DNA of 64,000 bases from Brachionus manjavacas. Lineage: Eukaryota > Rotifera > Eurotatoria > Ploima > Brachionidae. Under the pieces are notes generated by a model that saw only the letters and a list, made by a program, of their open reading frames with translations, was not told the DNA's origin and made no database searches. Below are positions 1 to 8,029 of this stretch, piece after piece (the stretch's first letter is position 1; each line of letters opens with the position of its first letter). A program made the position numbers and the translations under genes. The stretch spans positions 124,001-188,000 of the forward strand of contig JAHQIY010000005.1 in NCBI GenBank assembly GCA_019054805.1, in the 5' to 3' direction.

Positions 1-64
1 AAATGTGTCATTTGCTCGAGATTTTATCATATAAATACAAAATTTACAAGCAAATGACACATTT
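1..64. repeat. Short inverted repeat (16-bp perfect arms)
   Basis: Positions 1-16 and 49-64 are exact reverse complements and enclose a 32-bp AT-rich spacer. The arm begins at the first base of the window, so it may extend further left. It could be the core of a fold-back MITE or the end of a larger palindrome. No coding potential is seen. Confidence 0.7.
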
Positions 65-757
65 TTGTTTGGTGATATATCAGGTTGAAAATGAAGAAAT
101 ACATATATGATCACTTTCTTTCAGTATTTATAAAGAATTTTTGTTTTGAAATTTTTAACTTATTTATTTAAAAAAAAAGAGTTTAGAAATTTTGATCAAA
201 AAGGATTAAAAAAGACAATTTCACTTACTTACGCTTCTTTGCTGAATTTTGCGTAAATACCTTTAATTAATGGTAAATTTTCGGCAAAAAGTAAAAATTT
301 ATATCAAAAATAATGGATCTGAATTTATTGAAAAAACGCTCTAATTATTCATCATGATCTTTAGCTTCTATAAAAAGTGATATTTCAGAAAAATGATATA
401 TCTTAAGCTTTTATTAATTTTTGTATATTTGCACTTTTGTAGAATTCATAAGCTTAAAATGATAGTTAAGGTATTTTTTAATGATCGGAAAAAAATTTGA
501 CTTTCAGAAAATCTTATTTAATAATTGAATTGTTTAACTTGCCTATTTCTACTCTTCAAAAATTACTAGATCTGTTGAAATATGTTACCGTAAATTTGTA
601 AATTTACTGGCTTATTAGTAAATATACTAAATTACTATTTAAAAAATATGTTTGATTAATTTACTGAAATAAAAATTAGTTATAAACTAAATAAGTCAAG
701 TATCTTAATGAATAAATCAGTAAGAATGTAAATTTCTATCTTTTTTAATTTTTTTAT
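65..757. other. AT-rich stretch without recognisable gene
   Basis: No ORF with family features was found on either strand. Around 590-640 there is a cluster of TTTAC/GTAAA words resembling the array at 44662-44812. Otherwise the stretch is low-complexity AT-rich sequence. Confidence 0.6.
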
Positions 758-954
758 TTATCTTTACAATTTCCATTTGCACCATGACATCTTGAATTAC
801 ACAAAATACCATTTTTTTTGCATGAACATCTATTTGTCAAGCATCCACCAGTACAATTAGATCTGACCATTCCTTGACCACCTCCAATTGAAATTTCTTG
901 GACTGCTTGTCTAACACTAATTTTCTTTTCTAGTCTAACTTCATTTTCTACGCT
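758..954 (-). pseudogene. Cys-rich C-terminal tail of a transposon-type protein (fragment)
   Basis: Read on the minus strand, this 65-codon open stretch ends in a dense cysteine pattern (NCTGGCLTNRCSCKK, then LCNSRCH and NCK) before TAA at 758-760. A stop codon (TGA, 955-957) lies immediately upstream in frame, and no start codon or catalytic domain is present. Tails of the form C..C...RC.C...G..C.SRCH occur at the C-terminus of integrase-like proteins of mobile elements (KRBA2-like and similar). That family assignment is recalled rather than searched. It is probably a relic of a larger mobile element; it could alternatively be the terminal exon of a gene whose upstream exons are lost or unrecognised. 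Confidence 0.45.
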
Positions 955-1101
955 TCAATCCTTTACTAAATCAAAACTATTTCGTGCAAACACGCTATCT
1001 CAATTAAATATAAAATGAGTTTAAAAAAGCATTAATATAAAATTTGGAGTGATTCAATTCATGTAATTTAAATAAACAAAGAGATTTGGGAGTTGAGTAT
1101 T

Positions 1102-1430
1102 TGCAGTTGTCAATATTGGAAAAAAAAATTTATTTGCAAGCATGTAATTGGTATTGGATATCAATTAGAATTACTAGAATTTCAAACTCTAGATCTTCAG
1201 ATTGAGAAAAATTCTAAAAGAGGCCGTAGAAAAAAAGGCTCTCCCAGCTCTTGAGAGAAATTCAGCTGGTCCTTTAAATGTGAACGTTTTCAGACTGATA
1301 GAAATCAACATCGAACCATCGATTCAAGTTCAATCAGCGACTACATCAAATCAAATATTGAGCATTGACTGCAATAATCGATCAACAGAAAATCAAAACG
1401 GTCAAACCGAGAGACGAAAACGCGGATAAC
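1102..1430 (+). pseudogene. MULE transposase C-terminus with SWIM zinc finger (broken)
   Basis: From 1102 the plus strand encodes CSCQYWKKKFICKHVIGIG. This is a SWIM finger (C-x-C-x8-C-x-H), followed by a basic KRGRRKKGS segment and a stop. A frame change near 1235 lets the downstream frame continue with SPALERNSAGPL-like residues to about 1429. The order SWIM finger, then basic GRP/GRRKKG..PAL tail, is what MULE transposases show at their C-terminus, including the intact one at 2173..4260 (KRGAPEKKKPAL). The catalytic domain is missing, so this is a decayed fragment of a second MULE lineage. Confidence 0.6.
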
Positions 1431-1903
1431 CTAGAAAAAAATAAATTTTTTTTCTATTTTCTCAAGTATTTTTTCTACATTTACTGTAAAATATTGTCCC
1501 ATCTTTTTACTACAAGAAATATAAGCCATTATTTTTTTGGTTTCTAATACAGTCAATCCTCGATAAAACGACAAAGTTGGGCGGAAATTTTTATATTCGT
1601 TGTATCGAAATTCGTTCTATCGAAAATCCCATACAAAAGCATTGAATAAATTTTAAGATTTATTATTTTGAATTTTTATTAAAATAAATGAAAAAGGTGA
1701 AAAAATTTATAAAAAAATAAAATGAAAAGAAAAATTAATCCTTTTTAACATACGAAGTAATAGTTGTTTGTTTATTACAACTTTTTTCATTCGTTTTTTT
1801 TCTGGTCCAACTAAATTTTTCTCATACATTTCTAAAAGCTTTGATTTCGATGCTAAAATTGTTGAAATTGTTGAGGGGTTTGCGTTATATTCTTTTGCAA
1901 GAG

Positions 1904-1912
1904 CAGTAATCG
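1904..1912. repeat. Left 9-bp target-site duplication of the MULE
   Basis: CAGTAATCG at 1904-1912 is repeated exactly at 4598-4606. Nine base pairs is within the 8-11 bp range known for Mutator-like elements. Together the two copies mark the element as 1913..4597. Confidence 0.8.
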
Positions 1913-1929
1913 GAAATAAAGTTTTTTAG

Positions 1930-2034
1930 TACCTCAAATTTATTAAAATTTACCTCAAATTTATTAAAATTTACCTCAAATTTATTAAAATTTACCTCAA
2001 ATTTATTAAAATTTACCTCAAATTTAATAAAAGA
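1930..2034. repeat. Five tandem 21-bp subterminal repeats in the MULE left end
   Basis: Units start at 1930, 1951, 1972, 1993 and 2014. Each contains ACCTCAAATTTATTAAAA; the fifth is slightly diverged. The right end (about 4554-4580) has only two related motifs in inverted orientation. Subterminal repeats of this kind can be transposase-binding sites; that role here is inference. Confidence 0.85.
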
Positions 2035-2172
2035 CTATTTTTTTATTAAAAAAGTAGCAAAATATAAAAAAAGTATTCAAATAAAAAAAAATTACATCAA
2101 TTTAAAAAAAAAGAAAGCAATTTCATTATAAAACCGCAAAAAGTTAATACTCACCTCTAAAAATAAAAAAAA

Positions 2173-4260
2173 TTAACAATTATCACAATAAAAATATCTT
2201 TTTTTCATAATTAAGCCACATTTTTCACATGTTTTAGATTCATTATTTTGAGTAGATTCTTGATTGAATGTTTTTTGTTTTTTTTTATTATTAGGCACAA
2301 CTTCGGTTAAATCATCATCATCATAAGAGATGCCTTTTGGATCTCCACCGCCGCCAACTGAATCTGATGGTTGTATTATTAGAGCTGGTTTTTTTTTTTC
2401 TGGGGCACCACGTTTACGATTCGGTTGAATTGGTAAATCCATAGCAACAATGTCAAATGCACATTTTTTTAGCCTTGCACAAACTGCAATTTGATGATTA
2501 CACTTGTAATCCTTTTGCCAATCTGAACAAGTACACGTTGTTTCTCTCCAATTATTTATATTGATGGAAATACGATTTATACTAGATAAATGCTTTATCA
2601 TAATATCAAATGTTGACCAACTTTTTGATGTCAATTTTTGCTCATATTCTTTGCATTCATTACGACTAAGATCATAAAAAAGACCTTCTTTAACAAAAAA
2701 ATAATCTGTTCCAGGTATCGATGTTTGTATTGTTTTGTTCAAGCAATTCCATCCATAGGCGTCATTCATGTTTTGTTTAGTGATATCGGGTACTGTACTA
2801 AATTGTTTTTGATTTTTATTTTCAGCAAAATTTGTTTCATTTGTTTCTGGATTAACTAATTTTAGTATTGGTGACCTCTCAATTGACCAATTTTTAGCAA
2901 GTACTTTTTGACATTTGTCAAGAAATGCAATTAATTCAAGTAGTTTGCCTTTCATTGTCTCTTTTATTTTATCGTGTGTCGATTCAAGAGAATTACTTGT
3001 GCTAGGTAAACCAGGTGCGTAACCTTCAAACCATCCAATATTGTTTTCGCCCCATTGTTTCATGAAATAGTCGACAAAAATTTTAACTGCATTATTATTG
3101 ACTTTTGACCATTTTTCTTTAAATAATTTTATAGCTGTTTCGTATAATTCTTGTGAAAATACTTTTTGTATCGAATAAATGTCATCTTTGATTTTTTTTT
3201 TATAATAATCATCAACTGATTTTAAATGTAAATCAATATTTCTTTTCATATGCGCCCAACAATCAACTCGTTTTTCTAATGTAAAAACTGAACTAAAACC
3301 ATTTGTAATAGCACCGGCATTGTCGGCAATCAAACATTTGAAATTGACTTCTTCATTTGCAATTTTTTGATATGTTTCTTTCACTGCAGAGAAAAAACTA
3401 AAATCAGCTTCTTTTTCATGTCTACTTACACACAGACCAAAAGGATGAAATTTTTTTTCACGATCAGTTGTACCACCAGTTAGTATTGGGTAATTTCCTG
3501 ATGTAAGCTTATATGTAGCATCTGCTAAAAAGTGATGGTTATGTTTAGCAAAACCAATTAATCGTTTCGTTGTTACAAATATTCTAAATTGTTGTTCTTG
3601 AGCTGGTTTAATTTCATATTTTCCAACGAATACTTCATCTTCGTCGTCTGGTATTTCTGTTTTGCTTTCACACCATTGCTTTAAATCATTTAAGCTTGTT
3701 TTTGCTTGTGCTGTTGATTGAGTTGTTGCTTTTTTTGAACGTGCTTTTTTGATAATGTATAATAATTGAGAATATTTAGGTGGCTTTAGTCCCAAATTGA
3801 TTAATTGCTGAATAATTTCTTTGGGCTTTAAACCAAGATTTTCATGGTAAATAATTTGCTTTTTTATTTCATCTGAAACATTTGCTTGTTCCACTTGCTC
3901 ATCATGACCAGAGTGCTCTCCATCCGATATAAAAGCTGAACCATTTTCTTTTTCATCGGTTATTTTGTAATACATTGAAATTTTGCATCCATTTTTTTGA
4001 CAATTGCAATCATAACAGTACTTATCTTCATTTTTGTTTGACTTTAAGCCTGTATAATTCCATAACGTATCACCGATATTTTTTGATTTCATTTCTTGTT
4101 GGAAAATTTCAAAACTATCATAATCTTTGTAGAAATCGTACACTTTACCTTTACCACGCTTATTTTTAACAACAATTTCTTCTTCGTCATCTTGGGTATC
4201 GTCTATTTCGTTTTCCAATAATACTTCCTCTGAGAGAGTATTTTCTTGATCCAAACTCAT
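2173..4260 (-). CDS. MULE transposase, 695 aa, apparently intact
   Basis: The protein has an acidic N-terminus (residues 1-30) and then a Cys-containing FLYWCH/WRKY-like region (about 62-120, C82, C85, C87, C92, H116, H119). A MULE-type DDE transposase domain spans about 230-450 with D247 (LADATYKL), D313 (IADNAGAI) and E426 (NSLESTHDKIK). A SWIM zinc finger follows at 576-589 (CTCSDWQKDYKCNH). A basic RKRGAPEKKKPAL segment precedes a C-terminal four-cysteine zinc ribbon (CEKCGLIMKK...YCDNC). Such enzymes cut and paste the element by binding its terminal repeats in the nucleus. The ATG at 4260 gives full domain coverage, and all three catalytic acids are present, so it may be active. It is embedded in a TSD-flanked element. 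Confidence 0.85.
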   Translation of the reverse strand: MSLDQENTLSEEVLLENEIDDTQDDEEEIVVKNKRGKGKVYDFYKDYDSFEIFQQEMKSKNIGDTLWNYTGLKSNKNEDKYCYDCNCQKNGCKISMYYKITDEKENGSAFISDGEHSGHDEQVEQANVSDEIKKQIIYHENLGLKPKEIIQQLINLGLKPPKYSQLLYIIKKARSKKATTQSTAQAKTSLNDLKQWCESKTEIPDDEDEVFVGKYEIKPAQEQQFRIFVTTKRLIGFAKHNHHFLADATYKLTSGNYPILTGGTTDREKKFHPFGLCVSRHEKEADFSFFSAVKETYQKIANEEVNFKCLIADNAGAITNGFSSVFTLEKRVDCWAHMKRNIDLHLKSVDDYYKKKIKDDIYSIQKVFSQELYETAIKLFKEKWSKVNNNAVKIFVDYFMKQWGENNIGWFEGYAPGLPSTSNSLESTHDKIKETMKGKLLELIAFLDKCQKVLAKNWSIERSPILKLVNPETNETNFAENKNQKQFSTVPDITKQNMNDAYGWNCLNKTIQTSIPGTDYFFVKEGLFYDLSRNECKEYEQKLTSKSWSTFDIMIKHLSSINRISININNWRETTCTCSDWQKDYKCNHQIAVCARLKKCAFDIVAMDLPIQPNRKRGAPEKKKPALIIQPSDSVGGGGDPKGISYDDDDLTEVVPNNKKKQKTFNQESTQNNESKTCEKCGLIMKKRYFYCDNC

Positions 4261-4553
4261 TTTGAAGTTTTTTTATTTCGATTAATCAAAATATTTTTTT
4301 TTTTTTTTTTTTTTCTATATCTTTATATTTTTTTTCTAATATCAAATACAATTTCTTTTTATATAAAATTTTGAGGCTAAAAATTAATTAATTAGATGGA
4401 TTTTTAATTAATTAGAGAGGTTTTAATCAATTAGATAGACATTTATATAATTTGTTTGATTTTTTAATAAATAGGTATTTTTTTAATTAAAAGGGATGAT
4501 TTCATTTTTTTTGACACTTTTATTAATATTTTGAGGTATTTTTTGACAAAATA

Positions 4554-4597
4554 GAGGTAATTTTTAATAAATTTGAGGTATTAAAAAACCGATAGCC
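4554..4597. repeat. Right inverted end of the MULE
   Basis: The complement of this stretch reproduces the left end from position 1921 on (TTTTTTA-TACCTCAAATTT, then ATTAAAA and a second ACCTC). The last 8 bp (GATAGCC region) do not pair well with the left tip. It is directly followed by the right target duplication. Confidence 0.65.
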
Positions 4598-4606
4598 CAG
4601 TAATCG
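4598..4606. repeat. Right 9-bp target-site duplication of the MULE
   Basis: This is an exact copy of CAGTAATCG at 1904-1912. Collapsing the two copies restores a continuous reading frame in the surrounding Tigger-like relic, which supports the boundary. Confidence 0.8.
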
Positions 4607-4992
4607 TTATTTTTTGGTCTGTATGCTTTTTTATTATTTCAATTTTTGTTTCATTTCATTTTCGTTTTTTTGGGACAGGATTAGATAAATTTTCACTCAT
4701 TTTAATAAAAAGATTAACAGATAAAATTTTTACCTGTAAATATATATTTTTTATTGAAAGAATATAGATAAAGTCAAATAAAGAACAATTAAATTTTTGC
4801 TTTATTTCCAATTAGTTAATTAAATGTCAAGAATTTTTTTATAATATAAAGGTGCGAATTTTTTTTTGATTTTTCGTTGTAAGAAGTTTTATTTCCTAAA
4901 GAAAAAGATTAATTGGTTCGTTAGAAGAACCTTGTTGTATCGGGTTTTCGTTGCATCGAAATTCGTTCTTAAGAAGATAAATATCGAAATCG

Positions 4993-5222
4993 GTTTCGAC
5001 TTTTTGAATTAAGCGAAAGATATGTAGCGGGAGGACTGCGTCATTCTGTTCCATTAGTTATCAAGCTGGTTGATGAATATATAGCGGGTTTTGAATCAAG
5101 GTATGTTGAATACCCGACTCCATTGTGTAATTGCTACCTTACTATTTCTTCTTTTTTTCCTGAAACCTTAACTGTGTAAACCACAGTTTTTTAAATTTCT
5201 CCTCTTACTTACTTAACTTAAT

Positions 5223-5254
<32 letters not shown>

Positions 5255-5722
5255 TTTTTAAAGTACCCAGATGAAGACTGTCCATCGCTGTTGAACTGCT
5301 GATTCCTTCTTTTAGTTTGGCTTTAGTTGGTTTGAGTTTGTTTTTTGATCGGTTGGTGTCTATTTGAGTTTAAAAAAAGAAAAAAAATTAACATTAATTA
5401 TTGAAATTAAAAAAATTAACATTTTAAAGGAGATTAAAAAAAAAAAAAAAAAAAAAAATTCTATTGCATTAATTTTGTCTTATTTGGTTTTACTTGTAAT
5501 CATTTCTTTTTTTTTTGTCTTGCTTTCCTTAAGTTTCAATTTTGTAAACACGTATCGATTCTAACTCTCACCTTTTTTTTTTTTTTTTCATATTTTTATT
5601 TCTTGATTTTATTCTACTCAACTTACTAGTTATTAATTTTTAATTTTAATTTTATTTTATTTAACTTTATTTTAATTTTTTATCTTTATTTTTTATTTAT
5701 TTAATCTGAAGGAGCTTTAGCG
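4993..5722 (+). pseudogene. 5'-truncated LINE (family B) 3' end
   Basis: The sequence closely follows the 3' coding end of the LINE at 59165..61000: codons for FSERYVAGGLRHSVPL-like and CNCYLTISSFFPE residues, then a T-rich 3' UTR ending in the shared word AATCTGAAGGAGCTTTAG. The terminal GCTCGGTACAG and AAATAA tail seen in other copies are missing. Between 5270 and 5560 the UTR has extra sequence not found in the 60.8-kb copy. It begins exactly where the Tigger-like relic loses its right end, so the insertion or a deletion probably removed that end. Confidence 0.7.
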
Positions 5723-6475
5723 AATTTTTCTAACGAATGACACCGTCTACAACAGCAAGGCAAACTAATTATAAAGTCATGGCCACAAACCTTTATTCTC
5801 TCATGGGTGTGAGAGAAGTTAACATTATAACATCTGTTGATATTCTATGGGATATAAATAAGGCTACTTAAAAAATCTATAAAAAAAGTATAATTATTTT
5901 GTTGGCCTAAATATCCGTCTGTTACAATTCATAATTACCTTTATTATTTTTTTCATAAAACTTAATTTTATCAGCGTTCGAAAAAAAAATAAAATTTGAA
6001 ACTGACAGAAAAATTTACAGTTAAATAGGGTTATTTTTTGAGGCAAAAGGGTGAAATTTTGGCTTAACGGGTGATTCTACTAAAAAACGGGACAATTAAG
6101 TTTATAGAGTTAAATTACTAATGTAAGTTATAGTTAATTTACGTAATAGTTGGTAAATTCCAATGACCATGTCAATTTTGTAGAATAAATGTTGAATGTT
6201 ATTCTGAATTTAATTTTTTTCATTGAATTTTTAATTTTTTAAATTGTGAAAAAAAAATTAATCACATTAATTATCAGTTCTAAATCATCAATATATTGGA
6301 TTAGAGTTTTTCTACTTGTATTTATTCTTTCAAAAAATTAATAAATAATTGAATTGAAATTTTAACTTTTAAAAAATGCAAAATTTCCCCTTTATTTTAG
6401 AAAAATCTAAATGAATCAATTATAAAGAGAAGAATATATTTAAAATGAGATCTAATTCTTTCGATAGTAAATTTT
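5723..6475. other. Intergenic AT-rich stretch
   Basis: No supportable gene. A short readable piece near 5780-5870 (MATNLYSLMGVREVNIITSV in one plus frame, then a stop) could be a relic exon, but it has no recognised family. The rest is AT-rich sequence with single-base runs. Confidence 0.5.
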
Positions 6476-7140
6476 TTTCTTCTGCCTGCAAATTTTTTTT
6501 ATAACTGCTAATAAAAAAATTAATTAATGATAGCTAAATTTTTTTTATGCTTCTAAAAAATTTATACCTGCTAGCTAATTTTGACAATAAATATCGACAA
6601 TTTGAATTAACACTTGATAGCAACAGCAACAAGCTTCTCCTTTGGAAAATTCGTTTCAAGAGTATTACGATTTATCCAATGTTGTAAATAGTGAAAACTT
6701 ATCAAATCCTTTACAATTAGATGAACCGAATGATTTAAATATTGATCAAAATTATCAAGCTGATGCACAAAAATCTTCAAATGGTCCTAAACTCCGTGGC
6801 AGACCTCGTGGTTCTACAACTAAAAAAAGAAATACAGAAAATAATTCTTTCAGATAATCAAAAAGACATTGAAAAAATTAAATTTGATATTTACATATGA
6901 AATTTTAATTTTTTTTGTCGATACTAAGCTTAATTTCTTTTTTCTTCTTTCAAACTTAATATGAAAAAAATTTTATCAAAATATTTTGGCTATTTTTTAT
7001 ACTTTTATTTCTTCTTTCAAAACATAATTTTACAAACAGGTGAAAAAAATTGCCAGCAGAATAAAATAATTACTATCATTATATTAGCTAGCATAAAATT
7101 TTGCTAGCAGAAATAAAAAATTTACTAGCAGAAGAAATAA
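6476..7140. mobile_element. Possible DNA transposon with CTGCTAGC-type inverted ends
   Basis: The left end (6476 on) reads TTCTTCTGCCTGCAAATTTT. The complement of the right end (7140 backwards) reads TTCTTCTGCTAGTAAATTTT, and further CTGCTAGC and TGATAGC words occur inside both ends in inverted orientation. The ends are diverged and no target duplication was found, so boundaries are approximate. It encloses the short coding-like segment at 6621..6857. Confidence 0.4.
6621..6857 (+). pseudogene. Coding-like fragment with AT-hook-like motif
   Basis: After a TAG that could be a splice acceptor (6618-6620), 78 codons are open. They start with a QQQQ run, are rich in N, S, D and Q, and end in KLRGRPRGSTTKKRN. 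The GRP core with flanking basic residues resembles an AT-hook. No ATG lies in frame at the beginning, so it is a partial exon or a relic. Its position within a putative inverted-repeat element suggests a transposon-encoded DNA-binding protein. Function unknown. Confidence 0.35.
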
Positions 7141-7212
7141 TGTCCATTTAAAGTATAAATTTTAACATTTAAACGCTAAAATAATTATATTTTGATTTTA
7201 ATTCAATTAAAA

Positions 7213-7422
7213 CTCAAAGGACCGGCGGTGTCAATTTGACACTTTTTCAAAAATTCAAATTTAATTTTTAGTTAACGATAAATCATATTTAAATGTTTTA
7301 ATAATTTTTTTAAAGCTTAGGAAAAGGTCATTTAAATATTCTGCTTTTCATATTACAGACTTTAATGATACGAATGCAACAATTGAACAAATTTTTTTGT
7401 CAAAAATAGCCGGTCCTTTGAG
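7213..7422. repeat. 210-bp element with 14-bp perfect inverted termini
   Basis: CTCAAAGGACCGGC at 7213-7226 is exactly complementary to 7409-7422. Just inside the left arm is a 15-bp palindrome, GTGTCAATTTGACAC (7228-7242). The GC-rich tips stand out against the AT-rich surroundings, as MITE ends do. No clear target duplication was found. Confidence 0.5.
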
Positions 7423-7600
7423 TGTTCAGCCTGAAGAGAATTTAGCTATCCTGGATGCTACAACATTGAAATTGAAGACAATAAAACAGTATGTGGTTGT
7501 TCTCAAATTTTTAAATTGTCGAAGCGAGATTTTGCATGTGCCCAAGGAACTATGGATGTGAAGGAAACGAATGTGTGAGTAAAGAACAAAGAAACAAATT
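7423..7600 (+). pseudogene. Degenerate Cys-rich coding relic
   Basis: Pieces of readable sequence in shifting frames (KTVCGCSQIFKLSKRDFACA in one frame; RFCMCPRNYGCEGNECVSK in another) suggest a frameshifted cysteine-rich C-terminus, perhaps of a mobile-element protein. No start, no complete domain and no family assignment. Confidence 0.25.
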
Positions 7601-7755
7601 AACATAGATATAACTTTATTTAAAACTATTTTTAAACTTATTTTTATTTAAATTTATAAAATTGAATCAAAATCTGATGCCTTTTTCAATTTAAAAAAAA
7701 TATAATGAATTTTCAAAAGTCAAATAAAGAAAAATATTTAAGCTATTTTTCAATT

Positions 7756-7760
7756 CTAAT
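7756..7760. repeat. Left 5-bp target-site duplication of the Gypsy array
   Basis: CTAAT directly precedes the TG of the first LTR, and CTAAT at 40438-40442 directly follows the CA of the last LTR. No CTAAT flanks any internal LTR. Five bp is typical for Ty3/Gypsy integrases. Confidence 0.85.
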
Positions 7761-8029
7761 TGTTGTATTTGGTTAGTGGCTTAGGGTTTAAGCTAAGATT
7801 ATCCAATATTAAAATAAGAGCGTGGTTGACTATATGTTAAAAAAAATATAAAAAGTGCTTTATTCCAGAGTTGACACACTCAAATTTATATATAAAAGAA
7901 ATTGTACATATGTAAAAAAACATTGAATAATATTGATAAGAAGTGTAAGATTAGTCACATGATTAAATAATTGAACACATAATATAAAAATACTTAGATT
8001 AAGACATAGATTAAGATTAAGACATCACA
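7761..8029 (-). repeat. LTR1 (3' LTR of copy 1), 269 bp
   Basis: It begins TGTTGTATTTGG and ends AAGACATCACA on the plus strand, i.e. TGTGATGTCTT...AATACAACA in element orientation, with canonical TG..CA tips. In element orientation it holds TATATATAAA followed about 30 bp later by AATAAA. It is the outermost LTR on the left and carries the array's left CTAAT duplication. Confidence 0.95.

Larger units (their letters stand above)
1913..4597 (-). mobile_element. Mutator-like element (MULE), 2685 bp
   Basis: The element is bounded by identical 9-bp direct repeats and has inverted ends. The left end contains GTTTTTTAGTACCTCAAA, and the complement of the right end reads GGTTTTTTAATACCTCAAA; similarity then continues through ATTTATTAAAA-TT-ACCTC. 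The outermost 8 bp of the two ends are poorly matched. Subterminal copies of the ACCTC-containing motif are amplified on the left only. It contains one long intact transposase ORF on the minus strand. Intact TSDs and ORF suggest a fairly young insertion. Confidence 0.75.
1707..4700 (-). pseudogene. Tigger/pogo-like transposase N-terminus split by MULE
   Basis: On the minus strand a start at 4700 gives MSENLSNPVPKKRK and then an in-frame stop. The frame then resumes (TKIEIIKKHTDQKITIT) up to the MULE insertion at 4606. On the far side (from 1903 downward) the same frame continues as ALAKEYNANPSTISTILASK, then KKRMKK, and ends at 1707. The AKEYNANPSTIS segment is the helix-turn-helix (psq/CENP-B N-terminal type) expected at the start of Tigger/pogo transposases. 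The DDE domain is absent. The internal stop, the truncation and the 2.7-kb insertion make it a pseudogene. Confidence 0.6.
1550..4985 (-). mobile_element. pogo/Tigger-like DNA transposon relic, interrupted by a MULE
   Basis: The left end starts CAGTCAATCCTCGATAAAAC directly after a TA dinucleotide (1548-1549). This matches the CAGT...CTCGnTAA style of pogo/Tigger inverted repeats and their TA target. TCGAA-rich words (CGTTGTATCGAAATTCGTTC) occur at 1598-1625. A similar stretch sits near 4948-4975, but in direct rather than inverted orientation, so the true right end was not located; it may have been removed where a LINE fragment begins near 4993. The remaining coding part is the transposase N-terminus. 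Without the MULE the relic is only about 0.7 kb, so it is a deletion derivative. Confidence 0.55.

Noticed and set aside
1202..1547. Two short plus-strand open frames (75 and 60 codons)
   Set aside because: The first is the frameshifted continuation of the SWIM-containing MULE relic starting at 1102; the second is low-complexity and not credible.
5364..5564. 66-codon plus-strand open frame
   Set aside because: Homopolymer-driven Lys/Ile/Leu frame inside the LINE 3' UTR.
7359..7480. Possible exon after TTACAG (DFNDTNATIEQIFLSKIAGP)
   Set aside because: It overlaps the right terminus of the 210-bp inverted-repeat element, so the open frame is better explained as element sequence.
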